A stretch of 64,000 bases of DNA from Motiliproteus sp965230735 (GTDB lineage: Bacteria > Pseudomonadota > Gammaproteobacteria > Pseudomonadales > Balneatricaceae). The notes below the pieces were generated by a model. It was not told where the DNA came from. It ran no database searches and worked only from the letters and a program-made list of their open reading frames with translations. The position numbers and the translations under genes were made by a program. Numbering within the stretch: the first letter of the stretch is position 1; every line of letters begins with the position of its first letter. Where the stretch lies: contig NZ_OZ246016.1 in the NCBI RefSeq assembly GCF_965230735.1, positions 992,001 to 1,056,000 on the forward strand, read 5' to 3'. Below are positions 58,043-64,000 of the stretch, piece by piece.

Positions 58043-59089
58043 ATGAGTCCGGAGCAGTTTCAGCAGGCGGTGCTGAGCTGGTTTGATCAGCATGGTCGTA
58101 AGGATCTGCCTTGGCAGCATCCGATCACCCCGTACCGGGTCTGGCTCAGCGAAGTGATGCTGCAACAGACCCAGGTCAGCACGGTGATCCCCTATTTCGA
58201 ACGCTTCGTTGCCGCCTTCCCGACGGTCCGCCAGCTAGCTGAGGCCGAGCTGGATCAGGTGCTGCACCTGTGGACCGGATTGGGCTATTACGCCCGCGCC
58301 CGAAATCTACATAAGGCGGCACAGCAGGTCGTCGAACTGTACGATGGGCAGTTTCCGACCAGCTTGGATGAGATGGCATCGCTGCCGGGTGTAGGGCGCT
58401 CGACGGCCGGGGCGATTCTGTCGATCGCCCAAGGCGTGCCGACGCCGATCCTGGACGGCAACGTTAAGCGGGTCCTGGCCCGCTATCGGGCTATCGAAGG
58501 TTGGCCTGGACGTAGCGCCGTGTTGAAGCAGCTGTGGCAGCTGTCCGAACACTTTACCCCGCATCAGCGTTGTGCCGACTACACCCAGGCGATGATGGAT
58601 TTGGGCGCAACCCTGTGCCGACGCGGCAAGCCGGACTGCCAGCGTTGCCCGCTGCGCTCGGACTGTGTCGCGCTGGCCCAGGGCAACCCGCAGGCTTACC
58701 CGGGTTCAAAACCGAAGAAAGCGTTGCCCAAGCGGGAATGCCGCATGCTGTTGCTGCGTGATCATCAGGGCCGGGTTTGGTTGCATCAGCGCCCTCCGGT
58801 GGGGCTCTGGGGCGGCCTCTGGTCGTTTCCCCAGTTCGATGACACCCAGCCCTGGGAGTCTTGGTTGCAGGCTCAGTGTCGGGAATATGCAGAACCCCAG
58901 CCGTTACCGCCGCTGGTTCACACCTTTTCCCATTTTCAGCTTCGGATCGAGCCCGTGCTGATCGAAGGGGTCGCTCTTGAGGAGCGTCGAGTAGCCGAGC
59001 CCGGTACCTGCTGGTACGACCTTGAATCGCCACCGCAGCTGGGATTGGCGGCGCCGGTTGAGCGTCTGCTCCGACAATTGTCGCGTTAG
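58043..59089 (+). CDS. mutY: A/G-specific adenine glycosylase
   Basis: A 348-residue base-excision glycosylase that removes adenine opposite 8-oxoguanine. It shows the catalytic Glu (EVMLQQTQVSTV), the helix-hairpin-helix LPGVGRSTAGAI, Asp in LDGNVKRVLAR, the 4Fe-4S ligands C-x6-C-x2-C-x5-C (CRRGKPDCQRCPLRSDC) and a C-terminal NUDIX-like recognition domain. It lies between the AsmA gene and yggX, as is conserved. Confidence 0.97.
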   Translation: MSPEQFQQAVLSWFDQHGRKDLPWQHPITPYRVWLSEVMLQQTQVSTVIPYFERFVAAFPTVRQLAEAELDQVLHLWTGLGYYARARNLHKAAQQVVELYDGQFPTSLDEMASLPGVGRSTAGAILSIAQGVPTPILDGNVKRVLARYRAIEGWPGRSAVLKQLWQLSEHFTPHQRCADYTQAMMDLGATLCRRGKPDCQRCPLRSDCVALAQGNPQAYPGSKPKKALPKRECRMLLLRDHQGRVWLHQRPPVGLWGGLWSFPQFDDTQPWESWLQAQCREYAEPQPLPPLVHTFSHFQLRIEPVLIEGVALEERRVAEPGTCWYDLESPPQLGLAAPVERLLRQLSR

Positions 59090-59208
59090 CGACGCAAGCC
59101 GACGAGTTGTTAGGTCGAGCCTGCTGCTTTGGTGTAATCTTGTAGGCTGTCTTTTAGTTATTAACCCCCCGCCGTCAAAGGGGGATTCAGCGTTAGGAGT
59201 CAAAATCG

Positions 59209-59481
59209 ATGAGCCGCACTGTGTTCTGTAAGAAATATCAGCAGGAACTTGAAGGACTGGATCGTCCTCCCTATCCGGGTGCCCGTGGCAAAGAGGTGTT
59301 TGACCACGTGTCTAAGAAAGCCTGGCAGGAGTGGCTGGAGCACCAGACTCGGCTGATCAACGAAAAACACCTGAATATGATGGATGCCCAGGCCCGCAGC
59401 TACCTGGCCGAACAGATGGATAAGTTCTTCAGTGGCGAAGAGTTCGACCAGGCGGAAGGCTACGTGCCGACCTCCAAGTAA
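59209..59481 (+). CDS. yggX: Fe(2+)-trafficking/oxidative-damage protection protein YggX
   Basis: A 90-residue protein with the typical start MSRTVFCKKYQQELEGLD (active Cys7) and the segment PYPGARGKEVFDHVSKKAW. It limits iron-mediated oxidative damage to Fe-S enzymes, fitting its neighbour mutY. TAGGAG lies nine bases upstream of the ATG. The preceding gap contains CCCCC and GGGGG arms around an eight-base loop (59164-59183 region), whose role is unclear. Confidence 0.95.
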   Translation: MSRTVFCKKYQQELEGLDRPPYPGARGKEVFDHVSKKAWQEWLEHQTRLINEKHLNMMDAQARSYLAEQMDKFFSGEEFDQAEGYVPTSK

Positions 59482-59515
59482 CGGCTCAGCCACGCTATCG
59501 GACGGTTAATCAGGG

Positions 59516-61777
59516 TTGTCGGCGCGTCTGGATCTAGGCTTGAAGAAGTACCGCCTGATGGCGGTCATTCTGCTGCTGGTTACCTTTGCGTTAATTTTAT
59601 GGCAGGTGGCCAGCCTGACCCGCCAGGTCGAGCTCGACAACCTGCGCCGCAGCCTCGATCAAAACCTGTCTCGCTATACCCTGAGCCTCAAGAATGAGCT
59701 GGAGAAATACCAGAATCTCCCGGCTCTGCTGGCCACCGACCGAAGCTTTAAGAACGTACTCTACAACCCCGACAACCGGGTGCTGGTGGGGACCCTGAAT
59801 CGCTATCTGAGCGAAGTGCGCACCATTACCGGAGCTTCGGATATCTATCTGATGGCGCCCAGCGGGCAGACCCTCGCTTCCAGCAATTGGGACACCCCGG
59901 CCTCCTTCGTCGGTAAAAACTTTCACTATCGCCCCTATTTTCAGCAGGCCATGGCCGGTGACGAGGGGCGTTATTTCGCCCTCGGAACCACCTCCCGCAA
60001 ACGCGGCTATTACTTCTCTCATCCGATCCGCAGTGCAGATGCCGTGGTCGGTGTGGTGGTGGTCAAGATTGATCTGAACGATATCGAAGAGCAGTGGAAC
60101 GATGAGCTGACCGACCTGCTGGTGACCGACATCGATGACGTCATCTTTATCAGCACCCGGGAATCCTGGAAGTTCAAGACCCTGCAGCCGCTGTCCGGCT
60201 CCGATCTGCGGCGTATCGTCGACAGCCTGCGGTATGTCGATCAACAACTGGTGTCGCTGCCGATTACGGAGCGGGAACCGCTGGCCGAGGGCGTTGAACT
60301 GATCACCCTGCTCGAAGACAACCCCGCCGCCGGTGAGCGCTCCATCGACCGGCTCAGCGGTGCGCGCTATATGCTGATGCGCTTGCCGATGCCGGAGGCG
60401 GAGCTGAATGTGGTGGCGCTGGCTCAGTTGAGTCAGGTGTCATCGCGGGTCTGGAATGCGGTGGTGCTGACCGGTGTCATCTTGACGGTTCTGGTGCTGC
60501 TGGGGTTGTTTTTACTGCTACGTCAGCGGATCCAGTACGAACGGCAGCGTTTCAAGGAGCAGGCCAACCGCACGTTGGAGCTGAACGAGGCTCGGGTGCG
60601 GGCGGTTATCGATAATACCCAGGCCGGTTTGATCACGCTGGACTCCCAGGGCCGGATCGAGTCGTTCAACCCGACCGCCGAGGCACTGTTCGGTTACAGT
60701 GCCGGCAAGATCGAGAGCCGCTATTTCAGCCATCTGATCGCTCAGCCGGACCGGGCGGTCTGCTGGCGCATGATCACCGACCCGCAGGAGCTGCCGGAGC
60801 AGGCCCAGGTACCGGTACTGGAGGTGCAGGCCCGTCGTCAGGACGATGCCCTGTTCCCGATCGAGCTGACCATCGTGCCGGTGCGCGATCATGGCGAGCG
60901 CAAGTTTATCGTCACCATCCATGACCTGACCGAACGTAAACAGTATGAGGAATCGCTGCGTGATGCCCGCGACCTGCTGGAGCAGCGGGTGCTGGAGCGG
61001 ACCCAGGCGCTGCAGGGCGCCAACGACCGGCTTCGCAATGAGATCGAACAGCACCAGCACACCCAGGAAGAGCTGATTCAGACCGCCAAGCTGGCGGTGC
61101 TGGGTGAGCTGTCCGCCGGTATCAATCACGAGCTGAATCAACCGATGACGGCGATCCGGGCCTATGCCGACAATGCCCGCCAGTTTCTGGAGCTGCAGCG
61201 TACCGATCGGGTGGCTGACAACCTGCAGGAGATCTCCGGGCTGACCGAACGGATGTCGAAGATCATTGCGCCGCTGAAGGTGTTCTCGCGTAAAAGTTCG
61301 GGGCAGGCCGAACCTGTCTCCTTGCTGTCGGTCCGCAAGGGGGCCATGTCGATCCTGTACGGTCGACTGCATAGCGAGCAGGTCGAGGTCAATTGGCCGG
61401 AATCGCTGGAAGATCTGCTGGTGATGGGTGATATGGTCAAGCTCGAGCAGGTGGTGGTTAATCTGCTCAGTAACGCGGTGCAGGCGATGCAGGGACAGCC
61501 GAACAAGCGGATCGATATTGGTCTAGAATTGACCGAAGAGCATCTCTGCCTGGTGTTCCATGACCAGGGGCCGGGTATCGCGCCAGAAGAGCTGTCGAAG
61601 GTATTTGAGCCGTTCTTCACCACCAAGGCCGCCGGCGAAGGGCTGGGGCTGGGGCTGTCGATTTCGCACCGGATCGTCGAAAATCTGGGAGGGCGATTGA
61701 GCGCCTCGAATCATCCGCAGGGCGGCGCCTGTTTTCGGCTTTGCCTGCTACGAGCCGATCGCCCGAGGTTCGACTAA
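59516..61777 (+). CDS. DctB-like sensor histidine kinase with PAS domain
   Basis: A 753-residue membrane kinase. The first helix is at about 15-34 (MAVILLLVTFALILWQVASL), then a periplasmic double-PDC/dCACHE sensor as in C4-dicarboxylate receptors (YLMAPSGQTLASSNWD, GKNFHYRPYFQQAM), a second helix near 320-342, a PAS domain (NTQAGLITLDSQGRIESFNP) and the kinase core. The H-box is INHELNQPMTAIRAYA, the DctB signature. N, G1 and G2 boxes are NLLSNAVQAM, DQGPGIAPEE and GEGLGLGLS. No ATG starts the frame; TTG 59516 is the earliest, and ATG 59558 lies at the edge of the helix, so the start is uncertain. It is probably partnered with the DctD-like regulator 1.4 kb downstream. Confidence 0.88.
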   Translation: MSARLDLGLKKYRLMAVILLLVTFALILWQVASLTRQVELDNLRRSLDQNLSRYTLSLKNELEKYQNLPALLATDRSFKNVLYNPDNRVLVGTLNRYLSEVRTITGASDIYLMAPSGQTLASSNWDTPASFVGKNFHYRPYFQQAMAGDEGRYFALGTTSRKRGYYFSHPIRSADAVVGVVVVKIDLNDIEEQWNDELTDLLVTDIDDVIFISTRESWKFKTLQPLSGSDLRRIVDSLRYVDQQLVSLPITEREPLAEGVELITLLEDNPAAGERSIDRLSGARYMLMRLPMPEAELNVVALAQLSQVSSRVWNAVVLTGVILTVLVLLGLFLLLRQRIQYERQRFKEQANRTLELNEARVRAVIDNTQAGLITLDSQGRIESFNPTAEALFGYSAGKIESRYFSHLIAQPDRAVCWRMITDPQELPEQAQVPVLEVQARRQDDALFPIELTIVPVRDHGERKFIVTIHDLTERKQYEESLRDARDLLEQRVLERTQALQGANDRLRNEIEQHQHTQEELIQTAKLAVLGELSAGINHELNQPMTAIRAYADNARQFLELQRTDRVADNLQEISGLTERMSKIIAPLKVFSRKSSGQAEPVSLLSVRKGAMSILYGRLHSEQVEVNWPESLEDLLVMGDMVKLEQVVVNLLSNAVQAMQGQPNKRIDIGLELTEEHLCLVFHDQGPGIAPEELSKVFEPFFTTKAAGEGLGLGLSISHRIVENLGGRLSASNHPQGGACFRLCLLRADRPRFD

Positions 61778-62043
61778 ACTCTTGATGCAGCTATGGATAG
61801 CGAAATGCGCCGGGATGGATCTATATCAACGTTTAAACGCCCGTTTTTTCTCTATACTGCACCATTCTCCATGGTTATTGGAATGATAATCGGATGCAAT
61901 AGGAGTGCAGCCCGTCGCGTTCAGGCTCGTGAGTGGGTCGGTACGCAGGCCTTCCGTTCGATCTTTAGTCACCGTAATCATCGAGTTTGAGTATCAGTAG
62001 TACGGATCGAGCCCAGTCCAGATTCGGGAGAACTCTTATCGAC
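61778..62043. other. Gene-free stretch between the kinase and the HD-domain gene
   Basis: No supported gene. It contains an AT-rich stretch around 61840-61890 that could hold a promoter, with no convincing consensus. Confidence 0.4.
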
Positions 62044-63018
62044 ATGCCCATTACAGATCAGCCGACAACAGGCCGCGCCAAGGAGGCGGTAAGCGTATTC
62101 GCCTGGGTCGACCGGCAGCATCAGCTACTGGCCGAGACCCACGATCTGCTGTTGTTACGTCCTGATCAAAAATCAATTTCTCGCTGTAAATACCTGGCCC
62201 ACCAGATCCAGAAAGGTTGTCGTCAGCAACCGACCGGTCTGTTGGCCGCACTGCAGCTGAACCGTAATGCTCAGTTTCAGCATGTTAAAGAGCTCTACTG
62301 CGGGGTGTTGGCCGAACTGATCGGGGTGAAGTGCAAAGTCGCACCCGCCAGCCGGTTATCGATGATCTGTGCCGCCCTGACCCAGGATATCGGTATGCTG
62401 GACCTACAGGACGATCGTCTTGACCGGCAATCGATTGCGCTGACCGAACAGCAGCAGCGACAGATCAGAAAACACCCGATCGACGGGATTAAAATCCTGA
62501 CCCAGGCCGGGGTCGATGATCGGATCTGGTTAAGCATTGTCGAGCGACATCATGAGCGTCTGGACGGCACGGGCTACCCCCATCGACTGGATGAGGGGCA
62601 GATCGATATGGGTAGCCGGATCATGACTCTGGTGGATAATTTTGTTGCCATGGCCCGGCCTCGTGGTGATCGGGCGGCAATGATGCCGCCGCAGATTCTG
62701 CAGCAGATTTTTCGGAACCGGGGTGAACAGATTGATCCGCGTCTGGCCAAGGTGCTGATCGACGTGCTCGGACTCAAGCCGCCGGGTTGCTGGGTGCATC
62801 TGGCTAACGGTGAGATCGCGGTGGTGGTGCGTCCGAGCAGTCATAATGCCTTCCCGGTCGTGGCGTCCATCATCGGCCCGGATGGTGAACATTATGAACA
62901 GGCGATTGAGCGTGACAGTGGTGAGCACGGTTTCAATATCGTCGAATGTGTGACGGCGCCGTTCCATTTCAACCTGCGTCAGTTGCTGGAGCCTCTCTGG
63001 CCCCGGTTGGATAACTGA
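62044..63018 (+). CDS. Degenerate HD-GYP-type protein
   Basis: A 324-residue soluble protein. The C-terminal two-thirds is HD-GYP-like: RHHERLDGTGYP at 168-179 is nearly canonical, His144 lies in RKHPIDG, and TLVDNFVAMARP is present. But the defining HDIGK motif is TQDIGML (113-119): the metal-binding His and the Lys are lost. HD-GYP enzymes hydrolyse c-di-GMP to GMP; with this loss, activity is doubtful and a binding or scaffold role is possible. The ATG at 62044 has GGAGA 12 bases upstream. It lies between a DctB-like kinase and a DctD-like regulator. Confidence 0.8.
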   Translation: MPITDQPTTGRAKEAVSVFAWVDRQHQLLAETHDLLLLRPDQKSISRCKYLAHQIQKGCRQQPTGLLAALQLNRNAQFQHVKELYCGVLAELIGVKCKVAPASRLSMICAALTQDIGMLDLQDDRLDRQSIALTEQQQRQIRKHPIDGIKILTQAGVDDRIWLSIVERHHERLDGTGYPHRLDEGQIDMGSRIMTLVDNFVAMARPRGDRAAMMPPQILQQIFRNRGEQIDPRLAKVLIDVLGLKPPGCWVHLANGEIAVVVRPSSHNAFPVVASIIGPDGEHYEQAIERDSGEHGFNIVECVTAPFHFNLRQLLEPLWPRLDN

Positions 63019-63186
63019 TCAGCCCGCCCGCTAAGTTACCTAGCTCCCCCCCCTCCCGCATCTGCGGATTGGGGTGACGGATCGAATTCGGTATCATCGC
63101 AACACTAAGGTCACGACAAGCACGCTGATAAAAGCTTGTTTGTCGGCTCCCGGTTCTGCTCGCCCGACCCGTAAGGATCACCGCCG

Positions 63187-64000
63187 ATGTCCGCCACCAT
63201 GCCCAGTGTTCTTCTGATCGATGATGAAAAACATATCCGTTCCGCCAGTAGTCAGACGCTGGAGCTGGCCGGCTACGAGGTCCAGGCACTCGACAGTGCC
63301 GAGGCTGCGCTGACGCTGATCGACGACCATTGGAGCGGGGTGATCGTCACCGATATCAATATGCCCGGTATGGATGGGCTGGAGCTGATGGCCAAAGCCC
63401 GGGCGATCGATCCGGATCTGCCGGTGATCCTGATTACCGGCCACGGAGATATCTCGATGGCGGTCAATGCGATCCGGGACGGCGCTTACGACTTTATCGA
63501 GAAACCGTTTCCGGCCGACTTGCTGGTCGATGTGGTCAAGCGGGCCGCCGAGAAACGGGCGTTGACGATCGAAAACCGGACCCTGCGTCAGGAGCTGCAG
63601 GCCCAGAGTGCGCCGGGCCCGCGGATTATCGGTAAGACCCTGCCGGTGCAGCAGATGCGCCAGTTGCTGGCCCAGGTGGCCGATACCCCGGCCGATATCC
63701 TGATCATGGGTGAAACCGGCACCGGTAAGGACCTGGTGGCACGCTATATCCATGAGAACAGCCGTCGCAAAGATCATAACTTTGTCGCCATCAATTGCGG
63801 TGGGGTGCCGGAAAATCTGATGGAGAGCGAGCTGTTCGGGCATGAAAAGGGCGCCTTCACCGATGCCAAGAGCCAGCGGATCGGCAAGCTCGAACATGCC
63901 AACGGCGGCACCCTGTTTCTCGATGAGATCGAGAGCATGCCGATGTCGCTGCAGATCAAACTGCTGCGGGTGCTGGAGGAACGGGCGATCGAGCGGCTCG
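63187..64000 (+). CDS. DctD-like sigma-54 response regulator, 3' end off the window
   Basis: Partial: 271 residues are visible and the frame is open at the right edge. A receiver domain (3-120) has the acidic pocket IDDEK, phospho-acceptor Asp in VTDINMPGMDG and Lys in IEKPF. The AAA+ domain begins with GETGTGKD (Walker A) and GTLFLDEIES (Walker B); the latter is typical of DctD. The sigma-54 contact loop is GAFTDA (222-227), not GAFTGA. AAGGA lies ten bases before the ATG. Probable regulator of C4-dicarboxylate or related transport with the DctB-like kinase upstream. Confidence 0.88.
   Translation, partial: MSATMPSVLLIDDEKHIRSASSQTLELAGYEVQALDSAEAALTLIDDHWSGVIVTDINMPGMDGLELMAKARAIDPDLPVILITGHGDISMAVNAIRDGAYDFIEKPFPADLLVDVVKRAAEKRALTIENRTLRQELQAQSAPGPRIIGKTLPVQQMRQLLAQVADTPADILIMGETGTGKDLVARYIHENSRRKDHNFVAINCGGVPENLMESELFGHEKGAFTDAKSQRIGKLEHANGGTLFLDEIESMPMSLQIKLLRVLEERAIERL

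Overview
The window is a gap-free stretch of a moderately GC-rich gammaproteobacterial chromosome. Gene content and order (hemE, gltD-gltB, damX-aroB-aroK-pilQPONM divergent from mrcA; yicC/rph; crc-like gene beside pyrE; hisB-hisH-hisF; AsmA-mutY-yggX; glnK-amtB beside ubiK and comM; dctB/dctD-like) resemble Pseudomonas and marine Oceanospirillales-type genomes. A marine, flagellated or twitching heterotroph of that group is my inference; I cannot name a species. I saw no tRNA, rRNA, CRISPR array, prophage or insertion sequence.

Layout. 1-3.1 kb: sulfide/persulfide oxidation (DUF442-SQR fusion cut by the left edge, ETHE1-like persulfide dioxygenase) and a small lipoprotein cytochrome c. A perfect 12-1-12 palindrome lies between that cytochrome and a patatin-like lipase gene; dapB follows. 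5.1-13.5 kb: the most unusual region. It holds an 83-bp perfect tandem duplication, a VpsR-like enhancer-binding regulator and a FapF-like outer-membrane exporter on the plus strand. Converging on them is a minus-strand operon with an 877-residue Gly-rich decapeptide-repeat secreted protein, a 124-residue exported protein, a periplasmic C39 (FapD-like) peptidase and a 341-residue exported protein. Both smaller exported proteins carry double-glycine-type processing motifs after their signal peptides, which fits the C39 peptidase. I read this as a Fap-like secretion and assembly system whose main substrate is a glycine-rich polymer rather than classical FapC.

14-31 kb: an Aer-like chemoreceptor, nitrogen-regulated glnK-amtB (sigma-54 promoter and two NtrC sites visible), ubiK, comM, rep, and three GGDEF/EAL proteins. 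Two of these sit directly beside a periplasmic sensory partner: a molybdopterin-oxidoreductase-fold protein and an ABC-type binding protein. 31-52 kb: housekeeping genes yicC, rph, hemE, gltD-gltB, the damX-aroBK-pilMNOPQ block and mrcA. 51-59 kb: a Crc/ExoIII-family protein with an eroded active site, pyrE, a small lipoprotein, hisBHF without hisA, AsmA, mutY and yggX. 59.5-64 kb: a DctB-like kinase and a DctD-like sigma-54 response regulator (cut by the right edge) separated by a degenerate HD-GYP protein.

The recurring theme is surface and biofilm lifestyle control: many c-di-GMP proteins, a VpsR-type regulator, type IV pilus assembly and a putative extracellular-fibre system. Functional links among these are inference from gene families and proximity.
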